Below are positions 18,301-27,247 of a stretch of DNA of 55,115 nucleotides, in pieces. How positions within the stretch are numbered: position 1 is the first letter of the stretch; every line of letters begins with the position of its first letter. The notes under the pieces are model-generated. The model was not told the DNA's origin and ran no database searches. It was given only the letters and a program-made list of their open reading frames with translations. The translations under genes and the position numbers were made by a program. Source of the DNA: Pirellulales bacterium (GTDB lineage Bacteria > Planctomycetota > Planctomycetia > Pirellulales > Lacipirellulaceae); contig JANQOF010000032.1 in NCBI GenBank assembly GCA_028279215.1, forward strand, positions 1 through 55,115. Reading direction: 5' to 3'.

Positions 18301-20234
18301 TTTTGGGCATCTAGTAGGTTTACCCGTGGCTCCTTGACATCAGCATTTGACACGCACTTCGGACTGCCTGCCCAGCGAACTTGGCGGCCACTGTAAATCG
18401 GGCAGAAGTAGGTGGAACACGAGATAAACAGGTCGGGCCCGTACACATCAACCACCTGTGACGGTGGCAATGGATGCCTAGCCCGACGAGCTCGGCCCGA
18501 ACTGCTGCTATTATGGACGGCCAACTGTCCTGTGAGTGAACGTTCCAATTCTTGGTCAACCTCAGCTAGGCCTCTAATCAGTTCTGCAGGCACACCTCCA
18601 ACTAAACCTCTTAAATTGTTGAGTCGAAGATCCTCCGTTTTCGCCTCAACAATCAAGCCATTTGCTCGATCGCGATTATTGGTTGCTGATACAAATAGTT
18701 CCTTTGCTTCCTTTTCCATATTGTAGGCTTCTGTGTTTTCGGCGTCTTTAGCAAGACCATCCGATGCGGATTCCGTTGAGCCAGTCGCAGAACTGTCCGA
18801 AGCCGACTCGCCCTGTTGCTCCCGATCTTTCGGCTCTTTGCGAAGATCAGCATCTTGCTTGAGTGCCGCGGCCCTGCTCATGAGTGCCTCGGCTCGGCTG
18901 TTGAGTGCCGCGGCTCCCTCTTGGAGCACAACGGCTTCTCTACGCTTATTCTCAATTGCCTGCGACTGAGAACCAATTGCAACAACAGCATTGATGAATG
19001 CTGTCCTCGCAGCATCAAGGTCTTTCTTAGCATCCTTAGCGACTATCGTCGTGCGAACAATCGCCTTTAGGAAATCAGCAATTTGATCGGCGATGTAATC
19101 TGGGCTATTTCTTGAGGAATTCTGGAACTTGCCACTCAACGCTTTGCCTATCTTGTCGATTTCTGGTAGGTTCCCACTTATTGCTCTTGAAACGACTCGC
19201 GTCACATTGTCTCGAAATGCTTTGTTGTTCAACAGTGGATCAATGAGTTCGCCGATCTCTTCTCGATCCTTGGGGTCACCGGTGAATGACCACTCGTTTA
19301 ATATCCGTCCTAGAGTCTCTATACCATCTTGGGCCTCACGCAGCTCTTCGCGGATACTCATCAACTCAACATTTTCCACCGTTCGCACCAGTGGCAAGCC
19401 CAACTGATCGACCAAGTCATTCACCACCAAGTTACGAAACGTCGTCGGCAACAAGTCGTCACTTAGTACCGGTGTAGCGGTGACCGTAATCTCCGCGCCA
19501 AATCCCTCGCGGGTCAACTTGCCTGGGAGAATGGAAACCGGTATACGCACAAGGTTCAACGAGTAACCGGGCGAGTCGCTGGTGTCGTCGCCTTCGTTGA
19601 TGCGGCGTAGCTCGTGTAGGTGCTGCAAGTAGCGCGATGTTTGATCGAGCACGATGACTGGTTCCAGCTGGATGGCGCCCTCGCCTTCGATGCCGAATCG
19701 TCTGGCCGCGTCAGAGAAACCGGAGGCCGCTCGTGTTGCCGCGGTGATGGTCGGAGCCTGGCCTGTTGCTGCGGTACTTACCGAAGTCGTCGTGCTCTCC
19801 TCCGTTGTGGCCGCAACCTGGGGCGTACCTCCCGCCGCCGACGAGAGGGCGAACGCCTGGGCCAGGAAGGAACTGTCACCCTGCGTGATAGCGGCGTTGA
19901 TCGTCACTTTGAATTGATTCAGCTCCCCGAACATGATTCGTTCGTACTCATCGCGATGCTTCGTAAGCCGGGCCTCACCCCAAATGTCAGGCTGTTTGGC
20001 GACGATCGATCCGTAGGTATCGATGTAGTGTTCGAGCCAATCGATGTTTTCTGCCAAGTGTTCTATGGCACAATCTTGACAGGTTGCAGGTTCGGTCCCT
20101 TTGTATTTTGTTTCGTGCACCAAGCGGGTTAGACGGCCAAGAAAATGGTCGGCACTTGCAATCGGAGATAGCGTTGCCTGCAGTATTACTACAGCAGCTA
20201 GCGAAATGCGCGCAGTTGCAGATGGCGTTCGCAT
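15348..20234 (-). CDS. giant exported protein of unknown function, 1628 residues
   Basis: An exported protein with the signal peptide MRTPSATARISLAAVVILQA... (cleavage after ASA, about residue 28). ATG 20234 was chosen for its GGAGGAG ribosome-binding site 5 bases upstream. A Cys pair (CQDC) follows early. Residues about 390-560 form coiled coil (heptads such as LNSRAEALMSRAAALKQD). A Cys-rich block (CAQCQHL, then CGCFQACD) is at about 1020-1110. An IPT/TIG-like beta domain sits at about 1150-1235 (LFLVGDNFSVHDTKVIAGG to VAIYVATPYGV). The C-terminal tail is basic and ends RDLRDQLPCY. I do not recognise the whole protein. Its codon use is less GC-rich than its neighbours, and the gene stands alone between a divergent kinase and a regulator, so it may be a recent acquisition. 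Function open. Confidence 0.8.
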   Translation of the reverse strand: MRTPSATARISLAAVVILQATLSPIASADHFLGRLTRLVHETKYKGTEPATCQDCAIEHLAENIDWLEHYIDTYGSIVAKQPDIWGEARLTKHRDEYERIMFGELNQFKVTINAAITQGDSSFLAQAFALSSAAGGTPQVAATTEESTTTSVSTAATGQAPTITAATRAASGFSDAARRFGIEGEGAIQLEPVIVLDQTSRYLQHLHELRRINEGDDTSDSPGYSLNLVRIPVSILPGKLTREGFGAEITVTATPVLSDDLLPTTFRNLVVNDLVDQLGLPLVRTVENVELMSIREELREAQDGIETLGRILNEWSFTGDPKDREEIGELIDPLLNNKAFRDNVTRVVSRAISGNLPEIDKIGKALSGKFQNSSRNSPDYIADQIADFLKAIVRTTIVAKDAKKDLDAARTAFINAVVAIGSQSQAIENKRREAVVLQEGAAALNSRAEALMSRAAALKQDADLRKEPKDREQQGESASDSSATGSTESASDGLAKDAENTEAYNMEKEAKELFVSATNNRDRANGLIVEAKTEDLRLNNLRGLVGGVPAELIRGLAEVDQELERSLTGQLAVHNSSSSGRARRARHPLPPSQVVDVYGPDLFISCSTYFCPIYSGRQVRWAGSPKCVSNADVKEPRVNLLDAQKWLGAELSAAYELLSEPEHISLWYELARADGGLANAIRSGRVHSSAPACCTSSSANRTPGLRVAYQETIGTPAEETPEISSPISDDLEAIPVPTANCENWSVKHYRDYFFSKLHEQYNLTSSEGEEGNDVLDQLAWAIVVESALLNQRLNDDIRKLARAKEAFQLETGRDYNFFIPETVQRPNAGLDYVRGEFVEASQVFQEYVRVRWPIHVFAIDPREQDQNVADVSQRKREMQFALALGFATGKIGANSLTQYSRQLETQVETISLNRTIVGFGHGSDTFGWRFYPRVQALHVPGTMGVLRETFCGASRDYDLKHRQLEAGQRECVAVVLMPSFVPYADFDIRSNWFKLTNPKNAALTMKDSMRLSRAVTAMRNSRAQCAQCQHLYREGELRRLLKRVDQLDRELPLQTERALVPYENTLGGFEMFNTGVTDLAPELIGFYGAPGINTTENYQCGCFQACDTLRVQCTDGESCDKLNAALEKVNATLKAGREAVLSSDKQRPLPICEGAGTSLFLVGDNFSVHDTKVIAGGVCIPHVQLISRELMRVTIPSCVNTVTLGENGKKNEYVAIYVATPYGVTNHLHVPVMPIELPKETKDLVKSEVTKALEAMNIAPRPASITPGDKNNKIVKVTAHATTTPAGDTLRLIENGVSMYCVKYEAANDPSLWGKNVRIEASVKKDDQFIMGLARICDFKFNKSANIPALGTNKKLLTDDSPTACEPSDERRPLLEALEEHLELGDFPADRSKPLQLKIVYYALVNQPPEPAHQQQLATRLVEEVDLEVKLETINGNMVGTSSGNSLSIDSGIPTQRGSAELPAVKTAPVLRLEPHPASELLPKDSQTDCGCQDVQATYWRPTTRQRIPARFAQESIPTSVAQHEVTFESQQFLDRLDRIEASLAAVNQQVNAAAPSVGIPSVPEQLPVPAAVSSGTGQVTIRIIEPDRSVRSSKRERWFGEEHPLLNQMKIGLGEQWRDLRDQLPCY

Positions 20235-20622
20235 CGGACTCCTCCTTGAGTACAGATGATGGCACTGATCCAACGGCACGGGCGGGTATCCGTTGCCACT
20301 GGCACTTAGAGTGGGTCAAGTTCTTGGATTTGCGGGTTGGGTTAGCGGGTTACCGCCAACCGAAATTGGTATCGGAACCGCGCAGTTCGACGTTTAAGAA
20401 AAGCGATGAACAATCGTCGAGTTTCGCCGAATGCCCATGCGATATCGCTGCAGTTAGTGTAAAAACATTAATTAAATCAACCACGCATGTGCTGGCACCG
20501 ATGTAACTGTGCAATGGCAGACCCCCGCCGAGTCGTCGCTCGTTCGCATTGGGCATGGCGAGCGAGCAACCCATTGCGAGATGGGCCCGGATCGAGCATC
20601 GCGAGAACTGCGGGTTCGCCTT
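20235..20622. other. intergenic stretch, no gene seen
   Basis: About 390 bases with no coding potential I can support. The part around 20455-20490 is AT-rich (TTAATTAAAT), which may hold the promoter of the large gene on the minus strand. No hairpin or repeat was recognised. Confidence 0.4.
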
Positions 20623-21654
20623 TCACAACTGGCTCAGATCGACTCGCAGTCCAACGTTTTTGAGCCACAAGTTCTCGATCCAGGCGACACTTTCCGCGAC
20701 CGTCGGCGTTGGGTTGCCCATCGCGATTTGCCAGTGCTCGACGTTGCCCGCCGAGGCAACGTAAATGATGATTTGACGGAGTTTGAACAGATCGTCGACG
20801 AACGCGAATTGCTCGTCATCGATCGTATGCTCTTCTCGATAGCCACGGACCATCGTCGCCAACACGTGCCCAGCCAGCTCGGGTGAGGCATTGGGGACTC
20901 GATTGCTAGGATAGTAGTAGTGTCCAAAAACCATCACCAAGAAGTCCATCGCCCGCCAACCATAGCAACCAAGATCGAAATCGATGATCTGCACGTCGCC
21001 CCGCTCAATGAGGAAGTTCCCGGCGTGCAAGTCGCGATGAACCAGGCCGTAGTGTTGCGGCTTGATCGAACGTCCACGCATCTCGTCGGTAAACTCCTGC
21101 ATGCGTTTGGTAACCGCCGGGTTAAACCCTCGGGGAAGCGGATCAGGAATCTGCGACAGCTCGCTCTGGTACCATTGGCGACGATCGTGTTCTGGTGGTA
21201 GACGAAAACTGTCCGACACGCGATGGATGCGGCCGATTTCACGTCCAAGCTTGTGGAACAGCTCGTCGTTCCAACGTGAATCGGTCGCCGCATCGATCTG
21301 CTCACCTCCGAAACGTTCGAAGCAGCAGACGTGATACGTGCCCGTCTCGAGATCGACGGTCTCAAGCAGATCTCCGTTCCGCGACAGACGTGGATTCGTT
21401 ACGGTGCATCCATGCTGAATCAGATGTTCAAGCCAAGCGAGTTCACCTAACAGCTCACCACGCTCGCGGATCGTTCCGTCGGTAATACGGATGATGACCC
21501 GTTCGCCATCGACCGTATCCGAAGCGAATACATGACTCACGCCGTCGCGCACGGACTGAGTGTGCTCCGGAATGAGTGCCCAGTGGTCCACGCACTGCTC
21601 TAGTGCGTCGTGGTAAGGGGCGGAATCGGCGACCGGTACGCGGTTGGGATGCAT
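20623..21654 (-). CDS. APH-fold kinase (aminoglycoside/choline phosphotransferase family)
   Basis: A 343-residue soluble kinase-fold protein. The catalytic loop HRDLHAGNFL (about residue 206) and the metal-binding IIDFDLGCYG (about residue 226) identify the APH superfamily; the early GVSHVFASDTVDGERVIIRI and ELAWLEHL are the N-lobe strands and helix. The family phosphorylates small molecules or, in the SrkA-type branch, proteins; the substrate is not readable. ATG 21654 was chosen; the reading frame is open for another 61 codons upstream but that part overlaps nothing recognisable. A gap of 116 bases separates it from the RND pump gene. Confidence 0.82.
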   Translation of the reverse strand: MHPNRVPVADSAPYHDALEQCVDHWALIPEHTQSVRDGVSHVFASDTVDGERVIIRITDGTIRERGELLGELAWLEHLIQHGCTVTNPRLSRNGDLLETVDLETGTYHVCCFERFGGEQIDAATDSRWNDELFHKLGREIGRIHRVSDSFRLPPEHDRRQWYQSELSQIPDPLPRGFNPAVTKRMQEFTDEMRGRSIKPQHYGLVHRDLHAGNFLIERGDVQIIDFDLGCYGWRAMDFLVMVFGHYYYPSNRVPNASPELAGHVLATMVRGYREEHTIDDEQFAFVDDLFKLRQIIIYVASAGNVEHWQIAMGNPTPTVAESVAWIENLWLKNVGLRVDLSQL

Positions 21655-21770
21655 GGAACGCTTCGATACCAGACTAACTTGGGACACCTGATCCGCCGAT
21701 CGAATTTTATCTGACTTGCCCGCTGTGCCAACCTGTTCGTGCCGCTGAAGCACTGGATCCGCGGTGGTGA

Positions 21771-24700
21771 TCAAGCGCCGTCTTGCACTCTCACATGGCG
21801 TGTCAATCCAAAATCGGAAAGTATGGCGTACATGCACGGAACCACAAACAACACCAGCACCGTCGAGGCCATCAAACCAAAGGCAATGCTCACCGCCAGG
21901 GGAATGAGTACCTGAGCCTGCAAGCTGCGCTCGAAAAGCAGTGGAAGCAGGCCGGCGATCGTCGTAAGCGACGTAAGCAAGATCGCTCGAAACCGAAGGC
22001 GACTCGCTTGACCGCAGGCAGCGAGTATGTCGCGACCCGCTTCGCGTTCATTCTTGAGAAACAGCACTAGCAGAATCGAATCGTTCACCACGATGCCCGC
22101 AAGCGATGCGAAGCCAACCATACTTGGCATGCTGAAGTCGACGCCCAATAACAAATGGCCCCAGAGCACTCCGATTAGTGCCAGTGGAATGGCAATCATC
22201 ACCACAATCGGTTCCACGTAGCTTTGGAATTGAAAACTCAAAATCGCAAATACGCCCAGTAACCCGATGAGCATCGCGCGCATCATCGATTGCTGGGTGG
22301 TGGCTGCCTCTTTACTCTGCCCTTCGAACTCAAAGCGAAGATCAGGGTAGCGCTCGGCCAGCCCCGGCAGGAAGTCACGTTTCAGCCTCCCCAGTAGGTC
22401 TGCCGAATTGGCGATCCGAGTATCGACACCGCCACGGACAGTGACCGTCCGCAGCCCGTCGACCCGCGCGATTCGCGACCAGCCACGGTCCTGTCGAACT
22501 TCGGCAACCGACGCCAGAGGAATCTGCTCGCCATCTGGGCCCGTGAGATAAAACGTCTCGAGATCAGCTAGCGTGTTCTGGTCTTCGCTGCGCAACTGCA
22601 CGTCGATTTCGTACGATTCGCTCCCTACCTGGATTTCATCGGCTTCGGCACCCTGAAAAGCGGAACGCAGTTGCCGGGCGACATTACCTGCGTCGAGACC
22701 GAGTCCAAGCGTTCCTTCTCGTAGTGTCACATGCAGTTCCGACTTACCGGGCCTCAAGTCGTCGTTCAAGTTATTCACGCCCGGAAACGGCTTCAGCCAG
22801 GCGATCACTTCTTGGGCTGCCTGTTTAAGCTCGGCCAAGTCGTTGCCACGAACGCGCATCTCGATGGCGCGGCCGGCAGGTCCGATCGATGGCTCGTCGA
22901 AGACCGTATCGATCACCCCGGTCAAATCGCCTGATTCCTCTCGCCATTTGGCCAAGATTTCGTCGACCGTTGCATCGCGCACCTCGGCCTCCAGCAGGTC
23001 GACCGTCACGGTGGCCACATGCGGTCCGTTCTCGAACGCATCGGCGTTCTCGTTGAATTGGACCACCACGGTGCGCACTAAGTCCTCGCCCTCGGGCTGC
23101 CACGGAGCGAAGTAGGCGTTCACTCGCTCGATCCCATCGGTAAGCTGCTTGACGACTTTCTCAGTGCGATGAAGTGGCGCGCCAGGCGGCAGCAGCACAC
23201 GGGCAACAACCACGTCGCCATCAAGTTCAGGAAAAGCCAGAAACTTCACGACTCCGCCAGCCATCAGGCTCACGGAAACCAGGAACAAACCAATTACGCA
23301 GCCAACAAACAGGTACCGTCCACGCAGGCATACGTCGACCGCAGGACCGACCACCCGCGACCTGACAAACTCAAGGACCACTTCGACCCCTCTACGAAAC
23401 CAGCTGGTACGCTCCGTCGACTTCAGCGAGTGGCCTAAGTGCGAGGGGAGGATCAGGAAGGCTTCCACCAGACTGATGGCGAGCACCAAGATCAACACCA
23501 ATGGAATCTGCCGCAGGATCTTGCCCAAATCGCCTGAAATGGTTGCCAGCGGCCCAAGCACGCAAACCGTAGTAAGAAACGATGAGAAAACGCCGCTTTG
23601 GACCTGCGTAACTCCCGCGATGGCGGCGTCCATCGGCTTGAAACCTCGACTCATGTGCGCGGCAATGTTCTCAGCAATCACGATTCCATCGTCCATCAAA
23701 AGACCCAGCGCCAACAGCATGGCCACCATGGTGATCATATTGATGGTCATGTCGGTCTGCGCCATGAAGAAGAACGCGCCCAAGAACGAGACCGGCACGC
23801 TCATCACAACCCAAAACGAAAGGCGGAAGTTAAAGAACAGCCACATCGTTAGGAACACCAAGATGATGCCCTGCCAACCATTGCGCAGCAGCATCTGTAG
23901 GCGGTCGCGAACCAAAGTCGACGTGTCTTGTGTTACAAAGAGTTCGACCGCTGGGTGGCGAATGCGTTCTTCGTCCACAAGTTGTTTGACCGCTTCGGCA
24001 ACGCGGATCATGTCCTGATTTTTCGTTTTCTTTACCTGGACAATTGCGGCTCGGCGACCGTGCAGCATCACCTTATCTTCGGCGAACTCAAACAAGTCGC
24101 GCACCACGCCCAGGTCGCGGAGCTTGACTTGGGCCCCGCCTGGGCCTTCGACGATCACTAGCTCCTCGAGCTCTTCTGGCGACCGCCGCTGCTCGACGAA
24201 GCGGATCAGCAGTTCACGCTCCGAGGTCTCCAGCAAGCCTGCGGGCAAGTCGATACTCTGACGCTCGATAATCTGCGCCACGTCAGCCGTACTAAGGCTG
24301 TACTGCATCAGCGCCGAAGCCGAGAGTTCCACGCGAAACTGGTGGTCCGCGAAACCCTTGATCTCGACCAAGGAGACCTGGGGCACGAGTTGCAACCGGT
24401 CTTTCAATGCCTCGCAGTACGCCTTCAGGTCGGGCGGCGACATAGGCCCCGATACAACGAGCGACAGCACGGGATCGGTCTGACCCAGTTGGGTGACGAC
24501 TGGCTCCTCGGTATCTTCTGGGAAGTCGTCGATGGCGTCGATTTCCGATTGCACGTCGGCCAGAAACGTGGTGAAGTCGCCTCCCTCGGCCATTTCCACG
24601 GTTACTGTTGCCACGCCCTCGCGAGCGTCGGCCCTCAGTTCTTTGACGAAACGCACACCGTCGATGGCGTCTTCGATGCGCTGGCAGATCGCCTCTTCGA

Positions 24701-24869
24701 CCTCCTCGGCAGTCGCGCCAAGATACGGCACGCGGATTTGCACCTCGCTGGGCGTGATATCGGGGAATGTCTCGCGGCGGAGCGAAAGCGCACCGAGCAG
24801 CCCAATCGCCACCAGAGCGAACATCAGCAAGTTGGCGGCGGTCGGGTGGCGAGCGAAGTACTCGATCAT
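21771..24869 (-). CDS. RND efflux transporter, inner-membrane pump (AcrB/HAE1-like)
   Basis: A 1032-residue inner-membrane pump using the proton gradient to export substrates. It opens with the first membrane helix (ANLLMFALVAIGLLGALSL) and the FPDITPSEVQIRVPYLGATAEEVE docking-domain stretch. The transmembrane-helix-4 motif reads LLALGLLMDDGIVIAENI, with the two adjacent Asp residues expected for proton transfer. The second half repeats the fold (VEPIVVMIAIPLALIGVLWG, FASLAGIVVNDSILLVLFLK). Length matches the family. The adaptor gene overlaps its start by 4 bases (ATGA), so the two are translated together. No outer-membrane channel gene lies in the window. Substrate unknown. Confidence 0.93.
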   Translation of the reverse strand: MIEYFARHPTAANLLMFALVAIGLLGALSLRRETFPDITPSEVQIRVPYLGATAEEVEEAICQRIEDAIDGVRFVKELRADAREGVATVTVEMAEGGDFTTFLADVQSEIDAIDDFPEDTEEPVVTQLGQTDPVLSLVVSGPMSPPDLKAYCEALKDRLQLVPQVSLVEIKGFADHQFRVELSASALMQYSLSTADVAQIIERQSIDLPAGLLETSERELLIRFVEQRRSPEELEELVIVEGPGGAQVKLRDLGVVRDLFEFAEDKVMLHGRRAAIVQVKKTKNQDMIRVAEAVKQLVDEERIRHPAVELFVTQDTSTLVRDRLQMLLRNGWQGIILVFLTMWLFFNFRLSFWVVMSVPVSFLGAFFFMAQTDMTINMITMVAMLLALGLLMDDGIVIAENIAAHMSRGFKPMDAAIAGVTQVQSGVFSSFLTTVCVLGPLATISGDLGKILRQIPLVLILVLAISLVEAFLILPSHLGHSLKSTERTSWFRRGVEVVLEFVRSRVVGPAVDVCLRGRYLFVGCVIGLFLVSVSLMAGGVVKFLAFPELDGDVVVARVLLPPGAPLHRTEKVVKQLTDGIERVNAYFAPWQPEGEDLVRTVVVQFNENADAFENGPHVATVTVDLLEAEVRDATVDEILAKWREESGDLTGVIDTVFDEPSIGPAGRAIEMRVRGNDLAELKQAAQEVIAWLKPFPGVNNLNDDLRPGKSELHVTLREGTLGLGLDAGNVARQLRSAFQGAEADEIQVGSESYEIDVQLRSEDQNTLADLETFYLTGPDGEQIPLASVAEVRQDRGWSRIARVDGLRTVTVRGGVDTRIANSADLLGRLKRDFLPGLAERYPDLRFEFEGQSKEAATTQQSMMRAMLIGLLGVFAILSFQFQSYVEPIVVMIAIPLALIGVLWGHLLLGVDFSMPSMVGFASLAGIVVNDSILLVLFLKNEREAGRDILAACGQASRLRFRAILLTSLTTIAGLLPLLFERSLQAQVLIPLAVSIAFGLMASTVLVLFVVPCMYAILSDFGLTRHVRVQDGA

Positions 24870-26245
24870 CGCACGGGGCTCTCCCCAGACGCGTCGGCAA
24901 TGAGGCGGGATGTCACGTCGGGATCCTCGATGGGGACGACGAGCATGCCCTCGACCGCCGGGGTTGGATCCGATACCACCAGCCGCTCGCCGCCTTCAAG
25001 ACCCTCGGACACTACGGAAAATCCGCCCTGCGAGAACACCAACTTCACCGGTCGTCGCTCCAGTCGATCTTCCGCGTCGACGATAAACACGTGCCCGTCG
25101 CGGACACTTGTGCGGGGGACGACCACCTGATTCAATCTTGGCTTGCCTCGCAGCTCCACCTCGCAAAACATACCGGGCGCAAGTGGCGGTCGCTCGCCGG
25201 GAACGAGATTCTCGTACGGCTTTTCGACTGCCACCACGACGCGGAGCGTGCGAGTTCGTAGATCGAGCTCTTCGCGAACGCGGTCAAATTCTGCGACCCA
25301 TTCCACCATAAAGTTGCCCGTCTGCATGCGAACGATCGCGTCGACGCCGAAAACGCGCCGCACGACGTTCATCGCATCGAGAGAAAGGTCGATCGGCGCC
25401 GTCTCGGCGTGCAGCAGGTTGCGGACCTGGTCGATGGGTAGTTGCGCTTCGACCTCGGTGACATCCGCTCCGTACGCTTCGAACAGCGATTGGCCCGCGG
25501 CAACGTATTGCCCCACTTCCAGCGACACGTCGCTCAAACGACAGTCGAACGGGGCGTGAATCGACGTATGCTTCAAGTCGAGCTGCGCTTGGCCCAAACT
25601 GGCCTTCTTCGCTTCCAAGCTGGCGGCCAACGCCCGCTGTTGCGAAGGAAGTACGTTCAGCGAGTTCTCCAGCGACTGCACCGCCTGTCGTTGAGACAGC
25701 ACATCGCGCGTCGCCTGATCGAAGTCCGACTCGGTCACTGCCGAAGTTCGACGCAGCCCTCGCATCCGCTCCACTTCGCGCTCCGCGACGCGGAGTGAAT
25801 CTTGCTCGATAGCCAGGGCGGCGCGGTAGTTCGCATCCTGCGCCGTAAGTTCCGCTTGCTGCGCGACGATCTGGTCGATCTCCGCTTCGAGCTGGGCGAT
25901 TTGTAGCTCGTACTCGGTCGGGTCGATCCTTACGACCAACTCACCCTTATTGGCAATCGTGCCTGCTTTGAGTTCCGGGTGAATCTCGACCACGCGGCCC
26001 GATACGTCGGCCACGGCCGACCAAATGTCGCCTGGGCGCGCGGTGCCATAACCCAGCACTCGCGGCACCACATCGGTTCGCGGCGTAGCGATCACCAACA
26101 GCGGCCGCGCCGCCTCGACAATCTCCGCCTGCTGCGGCGCGTTGCGATTGGCAATCACCACCGCTAACACCGCGGCGCCAGCGATAATGGGCGGCAGCAT
26201 CAAGAGCGGCCGACCGAACCGTACTAAGTGACGTTTCCATTCCAC
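24866..26245 (-). CDS. RND periplasmic adaptor (HlyD/MFP family)
   Basis: The 459-residue membrane-fusion partner of the downstream RND pump. A membrane anchor, LMLPPIIAGAAVLAVVIAN, follows the basic N-terminus. Then come lipoyl-type strands (SGRVVEIHPELKAGTIANKGELVVRID), a coiled-coil hairpin (EIDQIVAQQAELTAQDANYRAALAIEQDSL), the second lipoyl half (IHAPFDCRLSDVSLEVGQYVAAGQ), and the beta-barrel and membrane-proximal domains. The start is a GTG at 26245, giving a short basic N-terminus before the anchor; the frame is open to 26401 but overlaps the carbonic anhydrase and has no plausible start. Together with the pump it would bridge the periplasm to an outer-membrane channel. Confidence 0.85.
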   Translation of the reverse strand: MEWKRHLVRFGRPLLMLPPIIAGAAVLAVVIANRNAPQQAEIVEAARPLLVIATPRTDVVPRVLGYGTARPGDIWSAVADVSGRVVEIHPELKAGTIANKGELVVRIDPTEYELQIAQLEAEIDQIVAQQAELTAQDANYRAALAIEQDSLRVAEREVERMRGLRRTSAVTESDFDQATRDVLSQRQAVQSLENSLNVLPSQQRALAASLEAKKASLGQAQLDLKHTSIHAPFDCRLSDVSLEVGQYVAAGQSLFEAYGADVTEVEAQLPIDQVRNLLHAETAPIDLSLDAMNVVRRVFGVDAIVRMQTGNFMVEWVAEFDRVREELDLRTRTLRVVVAVEKPYENLVPGERPPLAPGMFCEVELRGKPRLNQVVVPRTSVRDGHVFIVDAEDRLERRPVKLVFSQGGFSVVSEGLEGGERLVVSDPTPAVEGMLVVPIEDPDVTSRLIADASGESPVR

Positions 26246-26346
26246 ACCCCAATTATAGTTGACGGGGAGAGGCAGGAATGCGGTGCAGCGACAGATTGCG
26301 GCCGTTACGATCGTGTTGCTGAGTGGTAAATCGGGGCCAATTCCGC

Positions 26347-26988
26347 CTAAATGTAGTCCGAGAACTCCACCTCGCCTGCAACCAAGTGGTAATAGGCCCA
26401 AACAATCTTCACGCCGCGAGCCGTTCGGATGATTTTGGATCGCTCACGCAGTTCGTTCGCCGCGAGCTTGGCGTTTGTCTTCACCGCATTGGTGAGCCGC
26501 TGGTCTTGTGCCTTCTTGGTGCGGCCCGCTGGCTTTGGTGTCGCCGCGACCGCTGGCGCTATGTGGGCGACCAACGAATTGAGGTTGTATCCCAGGTCGG
26601 TCGGTGTGTCGGCAACGTCCAACGCCGCCTGCACCGCTCCACATTTTTCGTGCCCAACCACGACGATCAAATTCGTATTCAGGTGGGCTACGGCGTACTC
26701 GATGCTAGCAACCGCTTCGGTCGTGGCGATGTTGCCGGCCACGCGAATCACAAACAATTCGTCGAGCCCCTTATTGAACATGATTTCTGGCGACACGCGA
26801 CTGTCTGCACAACTCACAATGGCCGCGTATGGCTCTTGTCCATTCCAAAAATCACCTCGCTCCTGTTCGGTTTGGTAGTTAATGGGGTCGTGCCCCAGAT
26901 AGCTCCTGTTTCCCTGCTTCAACTTGCGCAGGGCCTGCGCTGCGGAGAGGGTGTTCTTCTTGGGCGCTTTGATCTTCTTCTTGGCCAT
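26347..26988 (-). CDS. beta-carbonic anhydrase
   Basis: A 213-residue beta-class carbonic anhydrase interconverting CO2 and bicarbonate in the cytoplasm. The zinc ligands and catalytic pair are visible: Cys60, Asp62 and Arg64 in CADSR, and His113, Cys116 in GHEKCGAV. The lysine-rich start MAKKKIKAPKKNTL precedes the domain. It is about 200 bases from the RND genes and on the same strand, but its stop is 101 bases from the adaptor start; a shared message is possible. With the SulP fusion at 9.1-11.4 kb this makes two beta-type anhydrases in the window. Confidence 0.93.
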   Translation of the reverse strand: MAKKKIKAPKKNTLSAAQALRKLKQGNRSYLGHDPINYQTEQERGDFWNGQEPYAAIVSCADSRVSPEIMFNKGLDELFVIRVAGNIATTEAVASIEYAVAHLNTNLIVVVGHEKCGAVQAALDVADTPTDLGYNLNSLVAHIAPAVAATPKPAGRTKKAQDQRLTNAVKTNAKLAANELRERSKIIRTARGVKIVWAYYHLVAGEVEFSDYI

Positions 26989-27160
26989 GGCTCGCGTCGT
27001 CGGAACTGATAGTGAATTTGCACAATACTATAGCCCCATACTATTTATTCCATCCGGCCGATGCAACAACATGCTCAGTACTGCATAGTTTGCACAGCGA
27101 GCCCTCAGGTGCTAGATTACTTGTTGACTTTCATCTTCAGGAGTCTGCTAATTCACCCAC

Positions 27161-27215
27161 AAAAAGACCTCCAAGTTGCCGGCGCTGGCAAGCGCTGCAT
27201 CTTGGAGGTCTTTTT
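27161..27215. promoter_or_regulatory. perfect 15-bp hairpin with T-tract, leader of the endonuclease-like gene
   Basis: AAAAAGACCTCCAAG (27161-27175) pairs perfectly with CTTGGAGGTCTTTTT (27201-27215) around a 25-base loop. The shape, a stem ending in T5 on either strand, is that of a Rho-independent terminator, but it lies between divergent genes and 33 bases before the ATG at 27248. It may therefore be an attenuator, the end of a short leader transcript, or a 5' UTR structure; the right arm contains GGAGG, which could pair with or hide ribosome-binding sequence. Confidence 0.75.
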
Positions 27216-27247
27216 GCTTGGAACAATTATCAAGGGGTAAAGACCTT

